Counted from the stretch's first letter, positions 18,599-27,300 are shown. The stretch is 64,000 nt of DNA from Oceanospirillum sp048265165 (GCF_048265165.1 NZ_JBLXCD010000001.1:62001-126000); one strand, 5' to 3'. The notes: generated from the letters alone by a model not told the origin. Numbers and translations are program-made.

Positions 18599-20164
18599 GT
18601 GAAGCAGAATCTGCCGATTACTGGACAGGAAACCAAGTTCGTCGATGACGTGCCTTTGGTCTCGACGACAAATATTAAAGGTCAGATTACCTATGTCAAT
18701 GATGCATTTATTGAGGTATCCGGCTTCAGTGAAGATGAATTATTAGGCCAGCCTCATAATATCGTTCGTCACCCGGATATGCCCCCTGCAGTTTTTGAGC
18801 AAATGTGGCAAACCATTCGTCAGGCAAAACCCTGGATGGGGGTTGTAAAGAATCGCTGCAAAAATGGTGATCATTATTATGTCAATGCGTTTGTATCGGC
18901 TATTGTCCGGGATGGAGGTATTGTCGGTTTTCAGTCTGTCCGCCTTAAACCCAAACAAACTCAGATCGATAGAGCGGAGCGTATTTATACACGCCTGAAT
19001 GCCAGTAAATCCCGAGTCAGATTTATTGATATTCCCCTGTTGGCATCATTGCCGGTACTCTTGGTTTTAACCTGTTCACTCCCTTTTATTCTGCAACTGA
19101 CTTTTGACTTGTCAGGCTTTTCCCTGATGGCAGTCGCTGGATTGGGCAGTAGTTGCCTTGCTTTTCTTGGTTGGAGAATTCTTGCACCACTCAGATTCGC
19201 CTGTCAGCGCTTGGTTGGTAATGATTACAGTCCACTTCTGGCGCAGATGTATTCAGATAGTTCCTCTGAGGCTGGTTTTTTGCGCTTGATGGCTAAATTA
19301 CGCATTGCCAATGAATCAGCCATTCGTACTAGGATTCGCTATTCGGCAGCAATGTTAGATAAACTGGGGCAAGGTACGCAGGAGATTTCAGATATGGCGG
19401 CTCACGCCGTGCAGCAGCAAAATGATGAGGTACGTCATATTTCCAACGTTGTTGCTGAGTTGTCTGAAGCGATTACAACGGTAGCGACCCGCTCTGCAGA
19501 TGCTTCTGATGCCACTGATCAAGCTCTTGAGCAGGCAAAAGAGGGGCAGGAAGTTGTTCGGGGTGCTTTGGCTTCCATTCATCGCCTGGCAGATCAGGTC
19601 CAGCTGGCGGCTTCCCAGGTTGATCATCTTTACAGCGCCAGTGAAGAGATCTCCAGCGCTGTTTCTATGATCAATGATATTGCAGCACAGACCAGTCTTT
19701 TGGCCCTGAATGCTGCCATTGAAGCTGCCCGGGCGGATGAGTATGGTCGGGGTTTTGCTGTTGTTGCCGATGAAGTCCGCTCTTTGGCTTCCCGAACTCA
19801 GCATTCTACATCCGAAATACAGGGCATGCTGACCCGGCTGATGGATGAAACACGTCAGGTTCACCTCGTTATGCATGAAAGCTGCCAGCAGGCTAATCAG
19901 AGTGTTGATCAGGCTGAAGCAGCCAGTGGTACTTTATTAAACATTACAGATACTATGCAGCGGATTAGTCAGAAAGGGCAGAGCATCGCCAGTGCAGCGC
20001 GTCAGCAAAGTGTTGCTGCAGGAGAGATCAATAAAAGCCTGCAGGAAGTGACGGTCAGTGCTGAAGAAACTCAAATTGCCGCGGAGAAAACCCGTGCAGC
20101 TTCAGGTAAGCTGAGTCAGCATGTTGCCACGATCATGGAAAGCATTGCGGGTGGAAAAACTTGA
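18599..20164 (+). CDS. Aer-like methyl-accepting chemotaxis protein with N-terminal PAS
   Basis: 521 residues, GTG start with GGAGGT (18588-18593) 5 bases upstream. The N-terminal PAS (about 15-120) contains TYVNDAFIEVSGFSEDELLG, NIVRHPDMP and W-GVVKNRCKNGDHYYV, the pattern of the FAD-binding Aer aerotaxis receptor. Two TM helices (about 142-196) form a hairpin with no large periplasmic loop. The C-terminal signalling domain holds the conserved hairpin tip QTSLLALNAAIEAARADEYG and RGFAVVADEVRSLA. It probably reports redox or energy state to CheA/CheW. No C-terminal CheR-tether pentapeptide is present. FAD binding is inferred from homology. Confidence 0.9.
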   Translation: MKQNLPITGQETKFVDDVPLVSTTNIKGQITYVNDAFIEVSGFSEDELLGQPHNIVRHPDMPPAVFEQMWQTIRQAKPWMGVVKNRCKNGDHYYVNAFVSAIVRDGGIVGFQSVRLKPKQTQIDRAERIYTRLNASKSRVRFIDIPLLASLPVLLVLTCSLPFILQLTFDLSGFSLMAVAGLGSSCLAFLGWRILAPLRFACQRLVGNDYSPLLAQMYSDSSSEAGFLRLMAKLRIANESAIRTRIRYSAAMLDKLGQGTQEISDMAAHAVQQQNDEVRHISNVVAELSEAITTVATRSADASDATDQALEQAKEGQEVVRGALASIHRLADQVQLAASQVDHLYSASEEISSAVSMINDIAAQTSLLALNAAIEAARADEYGRGFAVVADEVRSLASRTQHSTSEIQGMLTRLMDETRQVHLVMHESCQQANQSVDQAEAASGTLLNITDTMQRISQKGQSIASAARQQSVAAGEINKSLQEVTVSAEETQIAAEKTRAASGKLSQHVATIMESIAGGKT

Positions 20165-20327
20165 TTTTAGCGGCTGCTATTCTTTTTTTTGTGATGCCAC
20201 CCAGTAGGATAGCGGTAATCTTTAGTGGGTCTGTTACTATTTTATTGCGTGCTACTTTATCTGCCCGTGTAGCTTTATAGCCTGAGCTGGCAGCGACAAT
20301 AATAAAAACGACTTAGGGAGCAGAGAT

Positions 20328-20681
20328 ATGTGGATAGTTATTCTGGTCACGTTGCTTATCGGGGCATTGGGGGAGGTTTGTTTAGGGAGGTCTTCAAGAC
20401 AGTATTGGAAAGAGCATTTGAGGGAGCAGAGTAAAGTTTTTCTGAAGATTTCAACCTGGCTTACCATGACCAGTATTATCGGATTAATTGTTGTGCAGTT
20501 TTATTATCAGGGGATTCTGCTGGGTTTGAGTAGCTTTCTTCAGCTGGTTGCCGGGGCTTTTTTGATGCAGAAGGCACTGGAAAAGACTGCGATAAGTGTT
20601 GGCTTACGGCTGAATCTTGCCTTGATTGCAGGTCCTGTATGTCTGACATTACTGATGCTGGTGATTGACGTGTATCCGTAA
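20328..20681 (+). CDS. Small integral membrane protein, unknown function
   Basis: 117 residues with about four hydrophobic segments: an N-terminal MWIVILVTLLIGALG, then STWLTMTSIIGLIVVQFYY, ILLGLSSFLQLVAGAFLM, and a C-terminal LNLALIAGPVCLTLLMLVI. AGGGAG precedes the ATG at good distance. I do not recognise a family. It follows the Aer-like receptor by 160 bp and is convergent with ychJ. Confidence 0.65.
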   Translation: MWIVILVTLLIGALGEVCLGRSSRQYWKEHLREQSKVFLKISTWLTMTSIIGLIVVQFYYQGILLGLSSFLQLVAGAFLMQKALEKTAISVGLRLNLALIAGPVCLTLLMLVIDVYP

Positions 20682-20709
20682 CGCTGGCGCAGACAGGATC
20701 GTTTATGTT

Positions 20710-20731
20710 GAGGCTGCTCTGAGGCAGCCTC
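20710..20731. terminator. Short GC-rich hairpin after the small membrane protein gene
   Basis: GAGGCTGC (20710-20717), loop TCTGAG, GCAGCCTC (20724-20731). It is a compact stem in the gap between convergent genes, without a real U run, so terminator function is only likely. Confidence 0.5.
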
Positions 20732-20760
20732 TCGTTGCCAGACTACAACGCTTGATTCTC

Positions 20761-20815
20761 TTGTGGGAGTAAAGGCGTAAAATTGTGGGAGCAAAGGCGT
20801 AAAAAGGCGTAATTA
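20761..20815. repeat. 22-bp tandem repeat, about 2.4 copies
   Basis: TTGTGGGAGTAAAGGCGTAAAA (20761-20782) is followed directly by a copy with a single T-to-C change (20783-20804) and a partial AAGGCGTAA. It lies just downstream of ychJ. The GTGGGAGC core resembles that seen in Pseudomonas REP elements, but there is no palindromic partner here, so this is only a resemblance. Confidence 0.6.
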
Positions 20816-20837
20816 AGAAGCCTTGGGACGTCTGTTT

Positions 20838-21335
20838 TTAACTCAGGCAGCATTTCTTATATTTTTTACCGCTGCCGCATGGGCACGGGTCGTTACGGCC
20901 AATATTTTTTTCTGTCACGGGTGTAAAGTCTTTGCCATGGACAAAGAACCATTGTCCCTCTTCACGAATAAACTTCGAGTCTTCAGAGTGGTTGATAATA
21001 CCCTCTTTCTCACGGTAACGGGCGGTGAAGCGTACCCGTCCTTCATCTCCGGACGTTTCCGTTCCGTGAACCTTCAGGCCTAACCACTCTGAGTTCTCTG
21101 CCCAGGCTTTCAGCCCTTCAAAATCATACTCAGGACGAATATCTTTCTGGGTCGTTTGCTTAATGTAAGCTAGATCCGCCTGTACATAAGCTGAATAACG
21201 AGAGCGCATTAATTGCTCAGGCGTATCCGGTAGTTGCTTTCCGGTGATAAACTTTTCGCAGCAGTTTCCAAAATCTTGCCCGGACTGGCAATAGCAAGGC
21301 TGATCGGATGTCGTTCCGTTTTTCGTCATGTTCAT
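20838..21335 (-). CDS. ychJ: YchJ family protein (UPF0225) with two SEC-C-type metal motifs
   Basis: 165 residues. The N-terminal PCYCQSGQDFGNCC and the C-terminal NDPCPCGSGKKYKKCC are SEC-C zinc motifs flanking an NTF2-like middle region (QLMRSRYSAYVQADLAYI...), the layout of YchJ. The function is unknown; the C-terminal motif is shared with SecA, where it binds zinc and SecB. The start at 21335 is chosen because AGGG lies 8 bases upstream and it matches the family N terminus; a longer frame from 21368 exists. Convergent with the small membrane protein gene and divergent from msrA. Confidence 0.9.
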   Translation of the reverse strand: MNMTKNGTTSDQPCYCQSGQDFGNCCEKFITGKQLPDTPEQLMRSRYSAYVQADLAYIKQTTQKDIRPEYDFEGLKAWAENSEWLGLKVHGTETSGDEGRVRFTARYREKEGIINHSEDSKFIREEGQWFFVHGKDFTPVTEKNIGRNDPCPCGSGKKYKKCCLS

Positions 21336-21409
21336 AGCATTTGCCCTATTGGGGGTTATATTAATCAATACGTTATAGATTTCTGCCCTATAATACCGGA
21401 GTCGATTTT

Positions 21410-22066
21410 ATGTTGAGTAGTGAAAAATACCAGATTCGTTTGAATAGCCTTAAAGAACAGCTGATTGAGCCATCACAGGCCTTACCTGGCCGTGATTCTT
21501 ACCCTTTTGACATTGACCTGCCGCATGAGGTGCTTGCTGGCTCCCTGGCTGAACTTGAGCATTATCCTCATAAGGTTATTCTCGGTTTGGGTTGTTTTTG
21601 GGGGGCGGAAAGGCTTTTTTGGCAGCGGCCGGGTGTACTTATGACCGCAGTAGGTTACGCGGGCGGTTATACCCCTTTTCCATCTTATGAAGAGGTGTGC
21701 AGTGGTTTGACTGGCCATGCAGAGGTTGTTGTTATTGCTTATGACCCTGAACAATTAAGTCTTGAACAACTGTTACAGCTCTTTTGGGAAAATCATGACC
21801 CGACTCAAGGGATGCAACAGGGAAATGATCAGGGAACTCAATACAGGTCGGCTATCTATTGTCAGAACGAGCAGGATTACCATCAGGCTCTTCATAGTAT
21901 GCAGCAATTTCAGAGTCAGCTGGCTCAGGCGGGCCATGGCGATATTACGACAGATCTACGTCTGGAAACCGTGTTCTATTTTGCAGAGCCATATCACCAA
22001 CAGTATCTGGATAAGAATCCTGGTGGCTATTGCGGATTGAAAGGTACGGGGGTTACCTGTATCTGA
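21410..22066 (+). CDS. msrA: Peptide methionine sulfoxide reductase MsrA
   Basis: 218 residues, close to the 212 of E. coli MsrA. It reduces methionine-S-sulfoxide in proteins and free methionine. The catalytic motif is GLGCFWGAE with nucleophile C62. GYAGGYTPFPSYEEVCSGLTGHAEVV and the HDPTQGMQQGNDQGTQYRS region match the active-site walls, and the C-terminal tail YCGLKGTGVTC carries resolving cysteines. CGGAG precedes the start. Single gene between ychJ and tyrR; no msrB is linked. Confidence 0.97.
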   Translation: MLSSEKYQIRLNSLKEQLIEPSQALPGRDSYPFDIDLPHEVLAGSLAELEHYPHKVILGLGCFWGAERLFWQRPGVLMTAVGYAGGYTPFPSYEEVCSGLTGHAEVVVIAYDPEQLSLEQLLQLFWENHDPTQGMQQGNDQGTQYRSAIYCQNEQDYHQALHSMQQFQSQLAQAGHGDITTDLRLETVFYFAEPYHQQYLDKNPGGYCGLKGTGVTCI

Positions 22067-22156
22067 AATTAAGTAAAACACTGATTCAGCGTGTGTTCCG
22101 ATGTGAGACTGTATAGAATGATTTACACAATTGTTGCCAGTATAAGGGTATAAAGT

Positions 22157-23710
22157 ATGCGCTTAGAGATCGTCTGTCAGAACCGTGTTGGTATTATGCG
22201 GGATATCCTTGAGGTGTTTGTCGAATTCCGTATCAACGTTGTTCGCGCAGAAGCCGGGGATGATAAAGGCAGCGCGATCTATCTTTATATGCCCAGCATG
22301 CTCAATATGCAGCTGCAAAGTGTTCGGGCACGCCTGGAAAAAATTTCTGGTGTGCAGAAAATTCGCCGCATCAGCCTGATACCCAGCGAGCGACGACATT
22401 ACGAACTGGATATATTGCTGCAGTCTCTGGATTTGCCGGTTTTGTCTGTTGATATTGATGGACGTGTTGTGGCTGCAAACGCTGCATCGGGGCGTATTCT
22501 GAGCCTGAGAGTGGATGAGGTTTCCGGCATTTCACTGAGTAAGCGCGTCAAGAATCTGGAACTTGATACATTATTGCCGAAGTTAGAGTCGCGACTTAAC
22601 GGTGTCCGGGTTGAGATAAAGGGGCATGCGTATCTGGCTGATATCAGCCCTATTTATATGGAAGAGCAACTATCTGGCCGTGAGCCAGCAGGCGCTGTTA
22701 TAACCCTTCATCCTGTTGAGTCTTTAGGCGCTCAGATTTACTCGTTGCAGAAGCATGAAGAGTTCGGGTTTGAGGCGCTGCAAATTGAAGCCTCTAATAT
22801 GCAGGCGATGATTCGTGAAGCTAAGCGTATGGCACCCTTGGACGCGCCCTTATTAATTCAGGGTGAAACGGGTACTGGAAAGGAGATGTTGGCCCGAGCG
22901 TGCCATATGAGCAGCCCCCGTGGACGCTCGCCTTTTATGGTACTGAACTGTGCAAGCTTGCCGGATAACCTGGCAGAAACAGAGCTGTTTGGCTACGGCC
23001 CTAATGCTTTTGAAGGTGCCCGTAAAGAGGGTAAGCTTGGTTTGTTGGATTTGGCTTCCGGCGGCAGTATTTTTCTTGATGAAGTCGGTGAAATGAGTCC
23101 GCATCTTCAGGTTAAGCTGCTGCGTTTCCTGCAGGATGGCAGTTTCAGACGCATTGGTACTGAAGATGAGATTCAGGTTGATGTACGTGTGATCTGCTCT
23201 TCTCAGAAAGATCTGGCTGAGCTTTGTGATCTGAGCCTGTTTCGGGAAGATCTGTTTCATCGCCTGAATGTCCTGACACTGTTTATTCCTCCGTTACGAA
23301 GCTGTAAAGAAGGAATTGTGGCACTGGCCAGGCATTTTATTGACCGTGCCTGTACTCAGATTGGGACGGCTTTACGTGAGCTGAGTCCTGAAGCGGAAAC
23401 TGTTCTCAGTCAGTATCATTGGCCGGGTAATGTACGCCAGTTGGAGAATGTGCTTTATCAGGCTGTTTCAATCTGTGAAGACACGATTATTCAGATTGAC
23501 CATATCAAACTTCCAAGCCTTCATAGCTCTGATGCCCAACCTTTGGATCTTAGTGGCCACTGGGGTGATATTACAGCCCGTGTTGAGCAGCAAATTCTGG
23601 CCAGTCTTTATCCTGACTATCCCAGTAGTCGTTTGTTAGCAAAGCGACTGGGGGTTTCGCATACCACGATAGCCAATAAATTAAGGCACTACAGAATTGG
23701 TCTGTCATGA
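22157..23710 (+). CDS. tyrR: TyrR/PhhR-type aromatic amino acid regulator (ACT-PAS-AAA+-HTH)
   Basis: 517 residues (E. coli TyrR is 513). An N-terminal ACT domain (MRLEIVCQNRVGIMRDILEV, 1-75) leads into PAS (about 85-190), an AAA+ domain with Walker A GETGTGKE (236-243) and Walker B GGSIFLDE (302-309), and a TyrR-type HTH at the end (SSRLLAKRLGVSHTTIANKL). The loop that contacts sigma-54 in typical activators (GAFTGA) reads NAFEGA (283-288), so sigma-54 activation is doubtful. The family represses or activates sigma-70 genes for aromatic amino acid synthesis, transport or catabolism. No aromatic pathway gene is adjacent. Confidence 0.92.
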   Translation: MRLEIVCQNRVGIMRDILEVFVEFRINVVRAEAGDDKGSAIYLYMPSMLNMQLQSVRARLEKISGVQKIRRISLIPSERRHYELDILLQSLDLPVLSVDIDGRVVAANAASGRILSLRVDEVSGISLSKRVKNLELDTLLPKLESRLNGVRVEIKGHAYLADISPIYMEEQLSGREPAGAVITLHPVESLGAQIYSLQKHEEFGFEALQIEASNMQAMIREAKRMAPLDAPLLIQGETGTGKEMLARACHMSSPRGRSPFMVLNCASLPDNLAETELFGYGPNAFEGARKEGKLGLLDLASGGSIFLDEVGEMSPHLQVKLLRFLQDGSFRRIGTEDEIQVDVRVICSSQKDLAELCDLSLFREDLFHRLNVLTLFIPPLRSCKEGIVALARHFIDRACTQIGTALRELSPEAETVLSQYHWPGNVRQLENVLYQAVSICEDTIIQIDHIKLPSLHSSDAQPLDLSGHWGDITARVEQQILASLYPDYPSSRLLAKRLGVSHTTIANKLRHYRIGLS

Positions 23711-23875
23711 TGGTTTTAATACTGAATGCCTTCAAAAAAACCGAGGGCTCTTTTGAAGTTTAATTAATTATTTTCAACGCATATCCGATGAAAATATTGT
23801 TCGGCCAATGTTTGCCGTTATTATGTTAGTCATCGTTAACGTACTGATTTTTTTATTGTTATTGCTGAGGTGGCC

Positions 23876-24520
23876 ATGGTTAAACTGCTGATTGTTGATG
23901 ATCACCATCTTGTTCGTGCGGCGGTTTCCAAAATGCTGGCTGATGAAGAGTGGATCGAAATAGCCGGAGAGGCGGGTAGTGGCGAAGATGCCGTGACAAT
24001 GGCCCGGGACTTACTGCCGGATGTGGTTCTTATGGACATTAAGATGCAAGGTATCGGAGGGTTGGAAGCTACCCGAAAGATTGTGCGAATGCTTCCAGAC
24101 TGTAAAGTTATTGCCCTGTCTGCCTTGGTTGAAGAAACATTTGCAACCCGCGCATTGGAGGTTGGTGCTTCCGGGTATCTATCAAAAGGTGCTGATCCTG
24201 TTGAAATGATCAATGCGATACGCCAGGTGCACCATGGCCAGCGATACCTGAGCTCTGAAATTGCCCAGAAAGTTGCTCTGGGGAGAATGACCCCTGGTAA
24301 TGAGAATCCATTCGATAACCTGTCCGACCGTGAGCTACAGATCGCCTTAATGGTGGTTAACTGTCAGAAAGTTTGTGATATTTCAGATAAGCTTTTTTTA
24401 AGCCCTAAAACAGTTAACACATACCGTTATCGTATTTTTGATAAATTACAGGTCTCCAGTGATGTAGAGCTGACGCATCTTGCTATTCGCCATAAGATGA
24501 TTGATACGGAATCTCTTTGA
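23876..24520 (+). CDS. uvrY: LuxR-family response regulator UvrY/GacA
   Basis: 214 residues. The receiver has VDDHHLV, phospho-acceptor D54 in VVLMDIKM and KGAD as the conserved lysine. The C-terminal HTH has LSDRELQIALMV and LSPKTVNTYRYRIFDKL. UvrY/GacA is the partner of BarA/GacS and drives Csr/Rsm small RNAs in gammaproteobacteria. Assignment rests on sequence and on the hallmark position directly before uvrC and pgsA. ATG 23876 is chosen since GAGG (23867-23870) lies 5 bases upstream; a GTG at 23870 overlaps that site. The stop is 4 bases from uvrC, so they are co-transcribed. Confidence 0.95.
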   Translation: MVKLLIVDDHHLVRAAVSKMLADEEWIEIAGEAGSGEDAVTMARDLLPDVVLMDIKMQGIGGLEATRKIVRMLPDCKVIALSALVEETFATRALEVGASGYLSKGADPVEMINAIRQVHHGQRYLSSEIAQKVALGRMTPGNENPFDNLSDRELQIALMVVNCQKVCDISDKLFLSPKTVNTYRYRIFDKLQVSSDVELTHLAIRHKMIDTESL

Positions 24521-24524
24521 TAAA

Positions 24525-26348
24525 ATGCCTGAGTTTGATGCAAAAGCGTTTCTTAAAACCTTGTCCAGCCATCCGGGCGTTTATCGTATGTATGACAGTG
24601 CTGACGCACTGCTATATGTTGGTAAAGCTAAAAACCTGAAGAACAGAGTCAGTAGTTATTTCCGTTCAACAGGCTTGAGTTTAAAAACTAAAGCACTGGT
24701 TGAGCAGATTGCCCGCATTGAGTTCACTGTTACCAGTAGTGAGACTGAAGCTTTGCTACTGGAGCAAACTCAGATTAAGCGGCACCGCCCCCCTTTTAAT
24801 ATTCTTATGAGGGATGATAAATCCTATCCCTATATCTTCCTGAGTGCCGGTGATTATCCTCAAATCGAGTACAGCCGTGGCAAAAAGCGTAAGTCTGGTC
24901 AGTACTTCGGACCTTATCCAAATGCGAACGCCGTTAAAGAAACCCTCAATCTTCTTCAGAAAGTTTTTCGGTTGCGCCAGTGCGATGACAATTTTTTTAG
25001 TCATCGGAGCCGGCCATGCCTTCAGCATCAGATTGAGCGCTGTAGTGCGCCCTGTGTGGACCTGGTTAGCAAGCAGGTTTATCAGGATGACGTTGAGCGG
25101 GCGGTGCTCTTTCTGAAAGGGCGTAGCGTAGAGCTTTTGGCTGAGCTTCAGGAAAAAATGGATCAGGCGGCGGAGAAACTTGATTTTGAGCTGGCGGCCC
25201 GTTTTAGGGATCAGCTTATCCAGCTCAGAAAGGTTCAGGAACAGCAGTATGTTTACGGAGAGCAGGGTGATGCAGATCTTTTCGCTCTGGTTTCCCGTCC
25301 TGGCGGTTTTGCTATTTCAGTGTTGTTTGTCCGTGCTGGGCGTGTACTGGGCTCCCGGCATTATTTCCCATCCGATATTTTATCGGACAATGAGGCTGGT
25401 ACACTTCAGAGTTTTATTAATCAATTTTATTTGGGAAGTGGTACCCGTGAGGTTCCTGCCGAGGTTATTACCAATTTGACACTGATAGAACCTGAAACCC
25501 TTGCGGAGGCTCTGAAAGAGCTTTACGGCAAGAAAGTAGCGTTGAACTCACAGGTTCGGTCACATCGTTCACGTTGGTTGCAGATGGCGGTTACTAATGC
25601 AGAGCAGTCGTTGATCAGCCATCTGGCGCGCAAAGGCACAATGGACAGCCGGTTTAAGGCGCTTCGGGAAGCCCTGGGACTGGAAGAGCGTCCGGAGCGG
25701 TTGGAATGTTTTGATATTAGCCATAGCTCAGGTGAGGCAACCGTTGCATCCTGTGTTGTATTAGGCCCGGATGGCCCCATAAAAAGCGAATATCGGAAAT
25801 TCAATATAGAAGGGATTACAGCAGGCGATGATTATGCCGCCATGAGACAGGCGCTTATTCGACGCTATAAACGTTTGGCGTCAGGAGAGGGAAAAAAGCC
25901 TGATATTTTGGTGCTTGATGGCGGTAAAGGTCAGCTAAAACAGGCAAGAGCTGTATTTAATGAGCTCGCTATAACCGATGTTATTTTGTTGGCAGTCTCA
26001 AAGGGTACAACCCGTAAGCAAGGGTTTGAGACACTTTACCTTGAAACTAATGATCAGATTATCGATCTGGATTCAGATTCCAAAGCACTGCACGTGATTG
26101 AGCAGGTAAGGGATGAGGCGCACCGATTCGCCATTGTGAGTCATCGTCAAAGACGGGATAATACCCGCCGTACGTCTCGATTTGAGTCGATTCCAGGGAT
26201 TGGACCGAAAAGGCGACAAGCAATTTTACGACATTTTGGCGGCCAGAAAGAAGCGCTGGATGCGAGTATTCAGGAGCTTGCTAAGGTTCCGGGCATTAGC
26301 GCAGCGTTGGCCGAGCAGATCTATTTTCACTTACACCCCGAACAGTAG
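24525..26348 (+). CDS. uvrC: Excinuclease ABC subunit C (UvrC)
   Basis: 607 residues from ATG 24525. UvrC makes both incisions in nucleotide excision repair. The N-terminal GIY-YIG domain (HPGVYRMYD, LYVGKAKNLKNRV) makes the 3' cut; a Cys-rich RPCLQHQIERCSAPC segment and a UVR motif (about 195-230) follow. An RNase H-like domain (ECFDISHSSGE, VLDGGKGQ) makes the 5' cut, and a helix-hairpin-helix pair ends the protein (IPGIGPKRRQAIL, VPGISAALAEQI). A TTG at 24501 would add 8 residues and overlap uvrY; the ATG matches family N termini (FDAKAFLKT) better. Confidence 0.97.
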   Translation: MPEFDAKAFLKTLSSHPGVYRMYDSADALLYVGKAKNLKNRVSSYFRSTGLSLKTKALVEQIARIEFTVTSSETEALLLEQTQIKRHRPPFNILMRDDKSYPYIFLSAGDYPQIEYSRGKKRKSGQYFGPYPNANAVKETLNLLQKVFRLRQCDDNFFSHRSRPCLQHQIERCSAPCVDLVSKQVYQDDVERAVLFLKGRSVELLAELQEKMDQAAEKLDFELAARFRDQLIQLRKVQEQQYVYGEQGDADLFALVSRPGGFAISVLFVRAGRVLGSRHYFPSDILSDNEAGTLQSFINQFYLGSGTREVPAEVITNLTLIEPETLAEALKELYGKKVALNSQVRSHRSRWLQMAVTNAEQSLISHLARKGTMDSRFKALREALGLEERPERLECFDISHSSGEATVASCVVLGPDGPIKSEYRKFNIEGITAGDDYAAMRQALIRRYKRLASGEGKKPDILVLDGGKGQLKQARAVFNELAITDVILLAVSKGTTRKQGFETLYLETNDQIIDLDSDSKALHVIEQVRDEAHRFAIVSHRQRRDNTRRTSRFESIPGIGPKRRQAILRHFGGQKEALDASIQELAKVPGISAALAEQIYFHLHPEQ

Positions 26349-26356
26349 TAGGCCCG

Positions 26357-26905
26357 ATGAAGTTACCCAATATTTTAACTGCATTACGCATCGCTTTTAT
26401 TCCTTTAATTGTTGCGGTGTTCTATCTGCCCCTGGAGAACAATCTCTATATAGCTGCCGGCATTTTCGCATTGGCGGCCTGGACTGACTGGCTGGATGGT
26501 TTTTTGGCAAGACGTCTCAACCAATCTACACCCTTCGGTGCTTTTCTTGATCCCGTTGCTGATAAACTTATGGTGTCTGTCTCGCTAGGTCTTTTGATTG
26601 ATGCTCATGCCAGCATCTGGATGACAATCCCTGCTTTGATTATTATTGGCCGTGAAATTGTGATCTCGGCATTGAGAGAGTGGATGGCAGAGTTAGGGAA
26701 ACGTGCCAGCATTGCTGTTTCCATGATAGGGAAGGCCAAGACGTCTCTTCAGATGCTGTCGATTTTTGTTTTGTTAAGCCAGCCCCCAGGTAGTGATATT
26801 GCAATGGTTGGTATGATTTTATTATACGGGGCTGTTGTACTCACCATCTGGTCGATGATGCAGTATCTCAAAGCTGCATGGCCTGACCTGAAGTCCGGTA
26901 TGTAG
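26357..26905 (+). CDS. pgsA: CDP-diacylglycerol-glycerol-3-phosphate 3-phosphatidyltransferase (PgsA)
   Basis: 182 residues, the usual length. It makes phosphatidylglycerophosphate, the committed step to phosphatidylglycerol and cardiolipin, in the inner membrane. The CDP-alcohol phosphotransferase signature DG-x2-AR-x8-G-x3-D-x3-D is complete (D47, G48, A51, R52, G61, D65, D69). Several TM helices are visible, and MKLPNILTALRIAFIPLIV is the standard N terminus. It starts 8 bases after uvrC, as in many gammaproteobacteria. Confidence 0.97.
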   Translation: MKLPNILTALRIAFIPLIVAVFYLPLENNLYIAAGIFALAAWTDWLDGFLARRLNQSTPFGAFLDPVADKLMVSVSLGLLIDAHASIWMTIPALIIIGREIVISALREWMAELGKRASIAVSMIGKAKTSLQMLSIFVLLSQPPGSDIAMVGMILLYGAVVLTIWSMMQYLKAAWPDLKSGM

Positions 26906-26976
26906 CAGTTTGCGGCACTGCGTTGAGCTAAATCTCGGATAATTGTAATAAAAACAAAAAGTTGTGAAAAAAATAG

Positions 26977-27004
26977 TTGACGCTTAGGAAAGACAGTATA
27001 TAAT
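26977..27004 (+). promoter_or_regulatory. Sigma-70 promoter of the tRNA cluster
   Basis: TTGACG (26977-26982) and a consensus TATAAT (26999-27004) are 16 bp apart, about 15 bp before the first tRNA. The following ACGTCCC is GC-leaning, as in stringently controlled stable-RNA promoters. A/T-rich sequence just upstream (26940-26976) could be an UP element. Confidence 0.8.
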
Positions 27005-27018
27005 ACGTCCCAAGTTCA

Positions 27019-27094
27019 GCGGGAATAGCTCAGTTGGTAGAGCACAACCTTGCCAAGGTTGGGGTCGCGAGTTCGAATCTCGTTTCCCGCTCCA
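27019..27094 (+). tRNA. tRNA-Gly (anticodon GCC)
   Basis: 76 nt with encoded CCA. Acceptor GCGGGAA pairs with TTCCCGC. The anticodon arm CAACC-TTGCCAA-GGTTG shows GCC, and the T loop is TTCGAAT. First of three tRNAs in the order Gly-Cys-Leu found after pgsA in many gammaproteobacteria. Confidence 0.97.
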
Positions 27095-27107
27095 CTTTTT
27101 TTGAGAT

Positions 27108-27181
27108 GGCCGAGTGGCAGAGTGGTCATGCAGCGGACTGCAACTCCGTGTACGCCGGTTCGATTCCGACCTCGGCCTCCA
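27108..27181 (+). tRNA. tRNA-Cys (anticodon GCA)
   Basis: 74 nt with encoded CCA. Acceptor GGCCGAG pairs with CTCGGCC. The anticodon arm GCGGA-CTGCAAC-TCCGT shows GCA, and the T loop is TTCGATT. The T stem reads GCCGG/CCGAC, which leaves one C-A mismatch at its second pair. Confidence 0.95.
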
Positions 27182-27213
27182 TCTCAAGCTGTTAAGTTTT
27201 ACAGCGCCAGTTA

Positions 27214-27300
27214 GCCCGGATGGCGAAATTGGTAGACGCAAGGGACTTAAAATCCCTCGGTGGTAACACCGTGCCGGTTCGATTCCGGCTCCGGGCACCA
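27214..27300 (+). tRNA. tRNA-Leu (anticodon TAA)
   Basis: 87 nt with encoded CCA and a long class II variable arm (CGGTGGTAACACCG). Acceptor GCCCGGA pairs with TCCGGGC. The anticodon arm AGGGA-CTTAAAA-TCCCT shows TAA. Last member of the Gly-Cys-Leu transcript. Confidence 0.97.

Noticed and set aside
23730..23758. Hairpin CTTCAAAA/TTTTGAAG after tyrR as terminator
   Set aside because: Stem is A/T-rich with a long loop and no clear T run; too weak to call, although it may be a partial terminator.
27019..27300. tRNA cluster as attachment site of an integrated element
   Set aside because: No integrase gene and no repeated tRNA 3' end is visible nearby; the downstream genes are ordinary chromosomal genes.
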